This document shows, in pieces, positions 57,357-64,000 of a stretch of DNA of 64,000 nucleotides. Source of the stretch: Dacryopinax spathularia (taxonomy: Eukaryota > Basidiomycota > Dacrymycetes > Dacrymycetales > Dacrymycetaceae); assembly GCA_037974965.1 (NCBI GenBank), contig JBBPFI010000013.1, positions 186,001 to 250,000 of the forward strand. The letters run 5' to 3'. Every line of letters begins with the position of its first letter. Position 1 is the stretch's first letter. A program made the position numbers and the translations under genes. Under the pieces are notes generated by a model. It saw nothing but the letters and a program-made list of their open reading frames with translations. It had not been told where the DNA came from and made no database searches.

Positions 57357-57766
57357 ATGGCCCCCATCCTCAACATCAACATGCACATTAAGGACATCGC
57401 CTCCGTCCCGATCGCCTTCGGCATCTTCGTGGCCATCGTGGCCTGCTTGGGAGCGTGGATCTGGTGGGATGGGCGCAAGAAAGTGGGGGAGGATATCAAG
57501 GTGAGTAACTTCTTTCGCTGGGGGGGAACTTTACTTACCTTTCGCAGGGGATTTGGGGTTGGCTTTCGGTCGAGGAGGTGACCAAGTTCGCGATCAAGGT
57601 CAAAACGCTCCTCCCTGAGCTCATCAAGATCGCGAAAGATGTGAACGACCTCTTGGAGGTCCTGAAGGACACGCAGAAGAAGCTGAAGGAGCTGGGGGTG
57701 ATCGGAGGAGGGGAAGGGGGGAAGAAGGTTGTGGGAGTTGGAGAGGGAGGGAAGCTGGGTATCTAA
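57357..57766 (+). CDS. Small transposon-borne membrane protein (cassette A)
   Basis: Exon 1 (57,357-57,500) encodes MAPILNINMHIKDIASVPIA, then a transmembrane helix FGIFVAIVACLGAWIWW and a basic stop-transfer DGRKK, ending EDIK. An intron (57,501-57,547) leads to GIWGWLSVEEVTKFAIKVKT and an amphipathic heptad helix LIKIAKDVNDLLEVLKDTQK with KLKELGV. The tail is Gly/Lys/Glu-rich (GGGEGGKKVVGVGEGGK). About 120 aa. The second part is clearly related to the protein of cassette B at 58,482-58,763. Both genes have the same layout: an apparent 5' leader intron (gtaag...cgtag), a shared tTTCGCGTACTTAAACG-like block, a first intron right before IWG, and a 3' UTR intron. No known family. Single-helix plus heptad designs occur in membrane-acting peptides, but the function is unknown. 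Confidence 0.7.
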
Positions 57767-57970
57767 AGCGTGTTCTAAGTCTCTTCTTTTCCTTTTTCTG
57801 TGAGTTTTCATATCGCACAACTCGTTATTATTACTGACTACGTCTTACAGGATCATTAGCTACAGTTTCTGTCAAGTTTAGCCTGGGGGAGCAGTGTGAA
57901 ATGGTAAATACCGATTCTAACCTTTTTTTACATTTCGTACGCGTTTGCCGGGGCGGAGACGGCGGAGAAT

Positions 57971-58041
57971 GAGCGAGATGACGACGAGCCCGAGAACGAC
58001 CTCTCTCGAGAGGTCGTTCTCGGCTTGTCGTCATCTTGCTC
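57971..58041. repeat. 35 bp imperfect inverted repeat (hairpin 1)
   Basis: Left arm 57,971-58,005 (gagcgagatgacgacgagcc...) and right arm 58,008-58,041 are complementary except for two mismatches and one extra C, with only 2 nt between them. It sits between the two small-gene cassettes, downstream of the 3' UTR intron of cassette A. Confidence 0.9.
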
Positions 58042-58185
58042 ATCTTCCTCCTCCTCCTCCTCCTCCTCATCATCATCATCATCATCCTCTTTGTCTTCCC
58101 CGTCTTCTTCATCTTCTTCCTCATCGTCTTCTTCGTCGTCGTCTTCGTCTTCGTCTTGTTCGTCTCCTTCGTCGTCTTCAGCTCG
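58042..58185 (+). repeat. TCN-rich simple sequence
   Basis: TCC, TCA and TCT/TCG triplet runs. Frames across it give polySer or, on the other strand, polyAsp/Glu; these are not genes. Confidence 0.9.
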
Positions 58186-58214
58186 CTGATGCCATCTCAC
58201 AGGTCGTGACAGCC

Positions 58215-58257
58215 AAGTATGGGCACTTCGGGTCTTGTCACCGAAGTGTCCGTACTT
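58215..58257. repeat. 17 bp inverted repeat (hairpin 2)
   Basis: Arms 58,215-58,231 (aagtatgggcacttcgg) and 58,241-58,257 pair with two mismatches around a 9 nt loop. It lies just upstream of cassette B. Confidence 0.85.
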
Positions 58258-58481
58258 ACCTTCCTAAGCATCCATACAGGTCAATCCCGGCGCTTTCGCA
58301 AGATCGTCAATCGGGCGGCGAACAGCTGCACAATGGTAAGTACGCTCGCCTTCATCCGTTCGCCTGCACGCAACTGACTACGTTCTCTTGCGTAGCCATT
58401 GCACAGTCGAGTACGCCGGACTTTCGCGTACTTAAACGCTCCCTGCAGCTCGCTCTCTGCTCCAAGTCGCCAACCACCACC

Positions 58482-58763
58482 ATGCAGTTCCCTGGCGCGT
58501 TTCAAGGCATCAAGAGCTTTTTTAAGGTAAGTCAAGTCTTGTTTTGGCATTCATTACTAACCTTACATAAGCTTATCTGGGGGCACACCCCTTCGTTCGA
58601 AGCCCTGCTGCAATTCGCCAATCGGGCCCATCAGTTGATCGCGGCCATCAACCTTGTCCTCACTGGCCTGAAGACGATGAGGGGACTGTTGAGGGAGTTG
58701 AGGGATGGGGGGGAAAGGGGGGAAAGGGGGGAAGGGGGGGAAGGGGGAAATAACCATGTGTAA
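58482..58763 (+). CDS. Small transposon-borne helical protein (cassette B)
   Basis: Exon 1 gives MQFPGAFQGIKSFFK. The intron (gtaagt at 58,527 to acataag at about 58,570) is placed exactly as in cassette A. Exon 2 gives LIWGHTPSFEALLQFANRAH, QLIAAINLVLTGLKTMRGLL and RELRDGG, then a Glu/Arg/Gly tail (ERGERGEGGEGG) and NNHV, stop at 58,761-58,763. Aligned with cassette A, the IWG, the S.E followed by FA, the spacing of Leu/Ile in the heptads, the final L..L followed by the Gly-rich tail, and the intron position all agree, so the two are paralogues. It lacks the transmembrane helix of A. 77 aa as joined. Function unknown. Confidence 0.65.
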   Translation: MQFPGAFQGIKSFFKVSQVLFWHSLLTLHKLIWGHTPSFEALLQFANRAHQLIAAINLVLTGLKTMRGLLRELRDGGERGERGEGGEGGNNHV

Positions 58764-59324
58764 CTGAGATTTCTCAGTAATCTTCTCTAATCTTTCCTGT
58801 GAGCGTTTCCAAGTCGTTCGCACTAATTTCATTACTAACTACTTTCGCAGCATTGTAACTCACAGATCGTGCTTATCTCTAGTCTCTCCACTCATTCCTA
58901 ATGGTACTTACCTTTCCCTCTCTTCCCTCCTTTTGCAGATCTGCCGACCTTGCTTTAAGACCGCTTTCTGGCGGGTTTGGGCAAGGTCGACGTCATTATC
59001 ATTATCATTGTCATCATCATCGTTACTGACAATGTTTTCGTAGGCGTCCAAGGGTCTGCGAGGTAAGAGTGTTTCGACACTTATCCATGTGAGGATTAGT
59101 TTGTCGTAGCATTCTTACAGATCCATATGCCTTCGCCAGAACCGGGCGTTCTCACTCATTGCTAAGTACTGTCACTGTATCTCATTCTGAAGTCACTAAC
59201 TACACTTTACAGGCGTTTCTATACTACTTAGGAGACAGACTAACTACGTAAGTTCTTTTTTTTGGGTTTTTTATGGGGTACTTCGGCTGATTTTTTTGGG
59301 TCTTGGATTGGGTACTTCGGCTGA
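58764..59324. other. Non-coding part of the transposon
   Basis: Holds the 3' UTR intron of cassette B (about 58,797-58,850), further intron-like pieces, and near its end two 16 bp direct repeats gggtacttcggctgat at 59,276-59,291 and 59,310-59,325, the second touching the stop of the opposite-strand gene. No gene seen. Confidence 0.5.
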
Positions 59325-60922
59325 TCAATCCTCTGAGAAATACAGGTCCTCGTCGATCCAGGGGGCGTTTCCCTCAATCGCCTGCTGGAAGATCTCCTCG
59401 TTAGGGAAGCATTTGGGCATGCCCTCGACGGGTGCCCAGTTCACCAAGTCGTGAATATTACGGCGTTCCCAATCGGGATCGACCATCCACTTCCACGGAT
59501 CGACTCCAGGCAGGCGCTCCGATACCCGATTCAAATTGGCGCGCATGTAGTGAATCTGCGATTTGGTACCCTTGCCCTTCCCCTTGCTGATCCTCGCCGC
59601 CTTTGCCTTCTTCTTATGGAGGCGTTCAAGCTGTTGGAGGAGCTGGTATACCTATTCCACTTGAGTACGTATCTTCCCTTGTCCTTTGCTGCCGCTGCTT
59701 ACCGACTTCTTCATCCAGGCCGGACGCTGGACCTCCACGACGGACACCTCGTCAGCAACGCTGGGATCGCTCATACCCAGCTTCTTGAGTACCGATCCCC
59801 GCCAATCGGTACCATCTTCCATCTCGCCGTCGGACACTTGATCGGGCATCCACTCGGAATCCAGGAGCTCGCTTGGATCCCATTTCGCCTTGTCGACAAA
59901 CGCCTGAATTGTCGACTTGTCTTGCAATTGGTTTGCATACTTCATCACGAGGTGAGCAAGACGGATCTGTGGATGAATAGAGGGCTTACCACAGTGCGCC
60001 TGCTGAAGCGCCTGTTTTGCGACTGGTGAGTCATGTTGTTGTCCACTCGCTCGGATTCTGGCTCAACCCCATCCAGCCATTTGTTCTTCATCGTATTCCA
60101 CGACTTCTTCGCGATCGCCTCGAGGGCATCGATTTTGAGCAACTCGGGAGTGCTAAAGGCGTCTGCCTATAGAACGATAAGGTAAGTATATGCTGTCTGA
60201 TAGTGCGGTATGCTCACATCAATGGTATCTAGGACGTTGTTAATCGCCTTTTTTATGATGGCCATGTTATCGCGGGCAGTGACGTTTTTAGAGAAGTCGG
60301 GGATGAGGTACGGCTCATTGCGGCCGTCGGCTAGGATAAAGGGTGTGTCGCCCTTGCTGATCATGAGGTTGTAGTCCTCATACCCGACTATTGAATACAT
60401 TTCGTTTCTGATCTTTTTCTAGCTGACAGTTAGACAGGTTGCCTGGACACCGAGAGACGAAAACGACTCACCTGCAACCAGGTACGGTCGTCCTTCTGTT
60501 GCTCGCTCAGCTCCGTCTTCAGCTTCTTCGCCAGGTCTTTCCCAGTCTCATCCCCCGGCTCCTCCCCTGGCTCACGTCGCCTCGTTCGCTTCTTGCGAGC
60601 TGACTTGGCCGCCTGGCCCTGCACCAGCTCCCGGAGCTGCTTGATCTCGTTCTGAAGCGCGTCGATGCGCTCGTCATCGCCTCCCCAGCCATCCGAGGTA
60701 CGCTGGGTAGTCCTTGCTGGTGCGAGGGGCTGTTGCTGACGCCTTCGTAGGCTGCTGGAGACTTTTGGTGCGAGGGGAGGCGCTTGCATGAAGGAGGAGA
60801 ACGGGTCGCTGTCACTGGCTTGGGTAAGTCCTGAGTATATGCGCCCAAACGAGTACTTACCTTTGGCCTAGCTCGCGCTCGTCGCTGTCCAGTCGTTCGT
60901 TCTCATACTCAGTGGAAGACAT
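59325..60922 (-). CDS. Third transposon protein, unknown (TnpA-like?)
   Basis: The ATG at 60,922 starts MSSTEYENERLDSDERELGQ. Exon 2 holds DSDPFSSFMQAPPLAPKVSS, a coiled coil DALQNEIKQLRELVQGQAAK with a basic KKRTRRRE patch, then LKTELSEQQKDDRTWLQ. Later exons: KKIRNEMYSIVGYEDYNLMI, GDTPFILADGRNEPYLIPDF, IIKKAINNVLDTID, then LLKIDALEAIAKKSWNTMKN and VMKYANQLQDKSTIQAFVDK with PSELLDSEWMPDQVSDGEME. The last exons hold QLERLHKKKAKAARISKGKG, RVSERLPGVDPWKWMVDPDW and ...WIDEDLYFSED, stop at 59,327-59,325. About 430 aa. One junction (near 59,965-59,990) needs a 23 bp intron, unusually short. It is basic in part and coiled-coil, and lies next to one end of the element on the strand opposite the transposase, so a DNA-binding role is plausible but not shown. 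Confidence 0.7.
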
Positions 60923-61199
60923 ATCTAAGGTAATCGGAAGGCGGGCGGGAGAAGCTGAGGCTGGTCGAGGGGGAGAAGGGAAAGAGAGAGGGAAAGAGAG
61001 AGATGTATGCACGATACGACGTGCATAGGATAGACTAATAAATCCCGTCTACCCTCCTCTAGCCCGAGACGAAGGAAGTCGACATAGGAGGGACTACGAT
61101 AGCCTTTTTGGGTATCGAGTACCCCCGCGTACGCGCGCTTCCTGGCCGATCATGTACGGGTGCCTGCGCGAAACATCGCGCGCCCCTCCAGCAAGTAGA

Positions 61200-61385
61200 T
61201 AGAATAATTTTTTGTATATTAAATAAACTACATTAATTGTATCTAATTGTATTTAAACTACAAAAAAAAACTCCCCAGGCCAGGATGGGGTGAGTATCCG
61301 GGCCTGGAGAGAACCTCCTCGTACGCGACCTACAGTCACGTGCGGGGACTTCTTGTAGGCGCCCTACGCGCGCCTACAAGACCCT
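61200..61385. repeat. Right subterminal region: AT-rich block and CTACAAG motifs
   Basis: Counterpart of the left subterminal zone: A/T-rich stretch 61,204-61,271, TCACGTG at 61,336-61,342, CTTGTAG at 61,352-61,358, CCTACGCGCG at 61,363-61,372 and CTACAAG at 61,374-61,380. Confidence 0.6.
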
Positions 61386-61393
61386 GGGGATAG

Positions 61394-61411
61394 GGACCCC
61401 TGAACGCGGTG
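61394..61411 (-). repeat. Right terminal inverted repeat
   Basis: Reverse complement reads CACCGCGTTCAGGGGTCC. Followed by ATT at 61,412-61,414, the right copy of the target duplication. Confidence 0.9.
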
Positions 61412-61414
61412 ATT

Positions 61415-61856
61415 GGTGTACGAGCGCTCCGCGGTCATTCAGGAGCAAGTCCTTGCCCTTTCTCAGCGCTGTACCCTATACGGTTGCTGGACCTTTCCTT
61501 CTTCACCGTTCTTTCAAGCGGTTTGTCTGTCCCGAAAGTAAGTAGTGTAAGTTGACCAGCTCCGGATTTCAACCACGACAATGGGCTACCGCGGAATCAC
61601 ATTCACAGGAGGTGGCACAAGCCGGGCCGGCGTCCCCCGAAGTCGGTCTTCCCGATCCGTGGTCTGTTGACCCCCGCTCGCTCGCTTCTGTCTTCTTGCT
61701 TCACCTTCTTGATTATTATTGCAATGTGCTAGTCGCATTGATAGCACACATACGACACGTACACCAGCCAGAGAATGCTGTACTGCTACGCGGGGATCGT
61801 CACGTAGCACTGCTCTACCGTCTCGCACCAAAGTATCCCGAACCTTGTCCAAAGTG
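61415..61856. other. Right flank of the transposon / F-box promoter
   Basis: 442 bp between the transposon and the preferred F-box start. The frame is open back to an in-frame ATG at 61,719, so part of this could be coding. No other feature seen. Confidence 0.45.
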
Positions 61857-63221
61857 ATGAGTTTCATCCCTTCCCAGAACCCGCCTTCTGACTCGACCAG
61901 GTGCGAGGCATTGCTACACGCTACAAAACACTTTCAGAGGGATGATGCTCCACTATGTCACAGTTCGCACGAGCACGACATGGTCGAACCGCGCGCGTTG
62001 ACTCGAGTACCGCCGGAGCTGTGGGAGCACATATTCTCCCTCATACCACCTCGCCGACGCCGTCATGGTCTGTGCATCCCCGATACCGCCGCACTCCTGT
62101 CGGCTGCCCTTGTCTGCAGCGAATGGAACGAGCCAGCCTTGAGGCAGTTGTATCACACCGTCCGCGTGCCGAATGACTGCACGTCCTGGGCTGACGTCGT
62201 CACGGACGGCTTGAAGCTGGCAGGACCAGCAGTTCGCACTCTGGTGTTCGAGCCTGCCGACTGGGTATGGGACAACATCACGAAGGCTTCAACGACCCGC
62301 GTGTTATCCGACTGTATACCGCTCGCGCATCGGGTCCAGCATATTTCGATTCAATCTCCCATAGGAATGGACGAAGCCGACTTTGAGGCGGCATTGACGT
62401 GCATGTCACGGCTCCCCCGCCTGGAGAAACTCGAATGGGTTCGGACGTTCTTTCCAGCACAAAAGAGCGGCGAGGTCGACCTGGACATCATATTCAACGT
62501 GACTCACCTGCACATCATCCGCGAGATGCTACCCAATCTGCAGCACATCTGGCTGGGACCGGTTCTAGCCTCTTCGCTTCCTTCGGAACCTTTGCCCAGG
62601 TGGGAACGGCTCACTTCCCTCACACTTGAGAGTGTCAGTATCACCAACGAAGATTTGCACAACATCATTTGCAACCACAAGCGCTTGCGGCATATCGACC
62701 TCAGCTACGCCGACACCCTCACGCAGGCAGGCATAGTCGCCGCGCTCAAGTGCGTCAAAAAGACGCTGCGGTCGCTCCGCCTGGCCGGGACGTTCAAGCC
62801 TCGGCCTGCCGGTACACCTACGAGAGCGTTTCAGCCTGTACTCAGAGAGTTTACAGAACTTCGCTCACTCTGCACCACGCTTCGAGCTCCTGCTTTTAGC
62901 GCCGCTGCACTCGTCCATCCGCCTCCGAAGCTGCGCAGGTGGAAGGCCTGGGATGTCATGCCCGGTGTAGGTCCGGATGTTCTTCGACGGTTCCTGGAGA
63001 CGATACCGATCGACGAAGCCAAGCTGGTCGACTTTGTCTTCACTGTGCGATGGGAGGCGTGGGAGACGGACACGGATGATGGAAAAGCTAGGCTGGCAAG
63101 GCTGTCCCAGTCTTGCGCAGCCAGAGGGCTGACTTTGACCGTGGAGAAGGGCCAGCCCACTGCTACGGGCCGTCCGCCCGAGGGCGAGGTCGCCGCACGC
63201 TCGAAACTAGCCGTGAGCTGA
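61857..63221 (+). CDS. F-box / leucine-rich repeat protein
   Basis: Substrate adaptor type for SCF ubiquitin ligases. The preferred ATG is 61,857 (MSFIPSQNPPSDSTRCEALL); in-frame alternatives are 61,719 and 61,980. The F-box is at about 62,005-62,150: LTRVPPELWEHIFSLIPP, then LLSAALVCSEWNEPALRQLY. After VRTLVFEPADWVWDNI come degenerate leucine-rich repeats: LPRLEKLEWV, MLPNLQHIWLGPV, RLTSLTLESVSITNEDLHNI, HKRLRHIDLSYADTLTQAGI and LRSLRLAGT. The C-terminal part is FLETIPIDEAKLVDFVFTVR. No intron in the whole reading frame, unlike most host genes here. About 454 aa. Such F-box genes form large, fast-changing families in mushrooms, so no orthologue is named. Confidence 0.8.
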   Translation: MSFIPSQNPPSDSTRCEALLHATKHFQRDDAPLCHSSHEHDMVEPRALTRVPPELWEHIFSLIPPRRRRHGLCIPDTAALLSAALVCSEWNEPALRQLYHTVRVPNDCTSWADVVTDGLKLAGPAVRTLVFEPADWVWDNITKASTTRVLSDCIPLAHRVQHISIQSPIGMDEADFEAALTCMSRLPRLEKLEWVRTFFPAQKSGEVDLDIIFNVTHLHIIREMLPNLQHIWLGPVLASSLPSEPLPRWERLTSLTLESVSITNEDLHNIICNHKRLRHIDLSYADTLTQAGIVAALKCVKKTLRSLRLAGTFKPRPAGTPTRAFQPVLREFTELRSLCTTLRAPAFSAAALVHPPPKLRRWKAWDVMPGVGPDVLRRFLETIPIDEAKLVDFVFTVRWEAWETDTDDGKARLARLSQSCAARGLTLTVEKGQPTATGRPPEGEVAARSKLAVS

Positions 63222-63398
63222 CCACGACCGTACTGTTACTGAAGCCATCCAAGGATGGCTGCCCAGACTCGAGACGTGATCTGAGCACACACAAGTGGTG
63301 GCTTATGCGACGATACCAAGCTGTAATATGTTCAAATAATGGTACAGGACATGGGAAGGCGCGTGCGGCCATCTGGACCGCGAGAAATGCTCCATGGC

Positions 63399-64000
63399 TC
63401 AGACATAACTGCAGCTCCTCACCACCTCCCAAATCTTTGTACTCAGTGCATCACCCAATCTGCGCCTACCCTCTCCCCCAAGATCAGCCAACATAGTCTT
63501 CGGCCCGCCGGGTTTCCTTTTCTTGGATTTGCTAGCCGATGCGGCGTCTGCAGTCAGGAGCGCCTGTGCATCGGCAGCCTCGGCTTCACCATATGCTTCC
63601 CACAAGGCTCGAGCGGTCCCGTACTTCTCCAAGATCTTGCTAGCTCGCTCCGCGCTTATGCCTCTCACAGAAAGCAGCATCCTCGCCCAAGTATCACCGA
63701 CAGTTCGCGTAGCATTCTTCCCATTGATGGTCTGGAAATCGGACCAACTGATGAGATAATCGATTTCGGGCTCTGACTCGCGCAGATGCGCCTGGAAGGC
63801 CATATATGTAGGTCGGGAGACGACACTCGACGGCAAGACATGCAGATCCTGTCCGGCGAGCATCATCTGGATAGCGGAATGCATGCTGGCGAGGAACTCG
63901 ACCGTCTCTTGCTGACTTCGGGTTTCTTTCACTTGGAACTCGTCCACAACTTGGGTCCGGGAGAGCGCGGTATTAATCATGAGCTCATGGCTCTGCATAA
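63399..64000 (-). CDS. MUS81: MUS81 structure-specific endonuclease, C-terminal part
   Basis: The gene enters from the right edge; only the last 200 or so codons are inside. Visible are SHELMINTALSRTQVVDEFQ, VKETRSQQETVEFLASMHSA and QMMLAGQDLHVLP (end of the ERCC4-type nuclease domain), then VGDTWARMLLSVRGISAERA with SKILEKYGTARALWEAYGEA, the helix-hairpin-helix region. A KSKKRKPGG patch follows and the end is LGDALSTKIWEVVRSCSYV with stop at 63,401-63,399. The order fits Mus81, catalytic partner of Eme1 in cleaving branched DNA. The catalytic ERKxxxD motif lies outside the window. It converges with the F-box gene. Confidence 0.82.
   Translation of the reverse strand, partial: MQSHELMINTALSRTQVVDEFQVKETRSQQETVEFLASMHSAIQMMLAGQDLHVLPSSVVSRPTYMAFQAHLRESEPEIDYLISWSDFQTINGKNATRTVGDTWARMLLSVRGISAERASKILEKYGTARALWEAYGEAEAADAQALLTADAASASKSKKRKPGGPKTMLADLGGEGRRRLGDALSTKIWEVVRSCSYV

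Larger units (their letters stand above)
49542..61411 (+). mobile_element. CACTA-superfamily DNA transposon, 11.87 kb, apparently complete
   Basis: The ends are inverted repeats. Left, from 49,542: CACTGCGTTCAGGGGTCC. Right, on the reverse strand from 61,411: CACCGCGTTCAGGGGTCC, one mismatch in 18. Each end is flanked by the trinucleotide ATT (49,539-49,541 and 61,412-61,414). A CACTG/CACCG end plus a 3 bp duplication defines the CACTA (En/Spm) superfamily. Inside are AT-rich subterminal zones with repeated CTACAAG, a companion protein gene, a Tnp2/Plavaka-like transposase, two related small genes and a gene on the opposite strand. Element genes use markedly C/G-ending codons and carry simple-repeat expansions, unlike their neighbours. 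Nearly matching ends, the target duplication and long open frames suggest a recent insertion. One tandem duplication sits in the transposase gene. It separates MEF1 from an F-box gene. Confidence 0.88.

Noticed and set aside
57945-58200. Acidic or Ser-rich frames over the triplet repeats
   Set aside because: Explained by TCN simple sequence and the adjoining inverted repeat.
49542-61411. Alternative classes for the element: KDZ (Zisupton-type) or a capsid-bearing Polinton
   Set aside because: The 3 bp target duplication and CACTG/CACCG ends fit CACTA. No polymerase B, capsid, integrase or protease motif is visible, and the transposase motifs are Tnp2/Plavaka-like.
1-64000. tRNA, rRNA or CRISPR loci
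   Set aside because: No convincing tRNA B-box with matching arms, no rRNA sequence, and no regularly spaced repeats; the tandem repeats seen are coding or microsatellite.

Overview
The window looks like a chromosome segment of a filamentous basidiomycete fungus. Nearly every host gene is cut by many 45-60 bp introns (gtragt...ctaac...yag). Gene content and protein style are fungal: secreted catalase, Mid1 channel subunit, WOPR transcription factor. The transposon belongs to a type common in mushrooms. Host genes are compact and often paired head to head with only 140-290 bp between start codons (ligase/MID1, SEC13/NUG1, RRP45/VAS1, ARH1/SMD2, SAC3/MEF1).

Layout. 1-1.1 kb: two minus-strand genes at the left edge, one with a Pth2-like membrane-anchor start. 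2.1-4.7 kb: secreted catalase. 5.2-8.3 kb: ribosome-biogenesis factor Noc1/Mak21. 8.7-12.4 kb: mitochondrial bifunctional lysine-ketoglutarate reductase/saccharopine dehydrogenase. 12.7-16.0 kb: DNA ligase I (minus), whose promoter holds three MCB boxes. 16.3-17.4 kb: MID1. 19.0-20.3 kb: SEC13 (minus). 20.6-22.6 kb: nucleolar GTPase Nug1/GNL3. 22.8-23.3 kb: small membrane protein (minus). 23.6-24.8 kb: exosome subunit RRP45 (minus). 24.9-29.2 kb: valyl-tRNA synthetase with a cleavable-looking leader and an internal start. 29.3-30.8 kb: adrenodoxin reductase (minus). 31.0-31.5 kb: Sm-D2. 31.9-32.4 kb: secreted protein (minus). 33.2-33.8 kb: single-pass membrane protein. 35.6-37.3 kb: WOPR regulator. 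37.7-40.0 kb: FHA tail-anchored protein (minus). 40.4-45.9 kb: SAC3/GANP mRNA-export protein (minus). 46.2-48.9 kb: mitochondrial EF-G1. 61.9-63.2 kb: F-box protein. 63.4 kb to the right edge: C-terminus of MUS81 (minus).

The outlier is 49,542-61,411, an 11.9 kb DNA transposon of the CACTA (En/Spm) superfamily. It has 18 bp terminal inverted repeats starting CACYG, a 3 bp ATT target duplication, AT-rich subterminal regions with repeated CTACAAG motifs, a Tnp2/Plavaka-like transposase, a large companion protein, a third protein on the opposite strand, and a pair of tandemly duplicated small genes. The small genes are related to each other and share promoter and UTR-intron structure. The element is marked by short-unit expansions (CAG/GAGCAG, GAGCAC, CCCTCT), hairpins and a 153 bp exon-intron duplication inside the transposase gene. 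The small paralogous gene pair is the most likely undescribed component of the window.

All gene models are hand-read; exon borders given are those visible from splice consensus and protein continuity.
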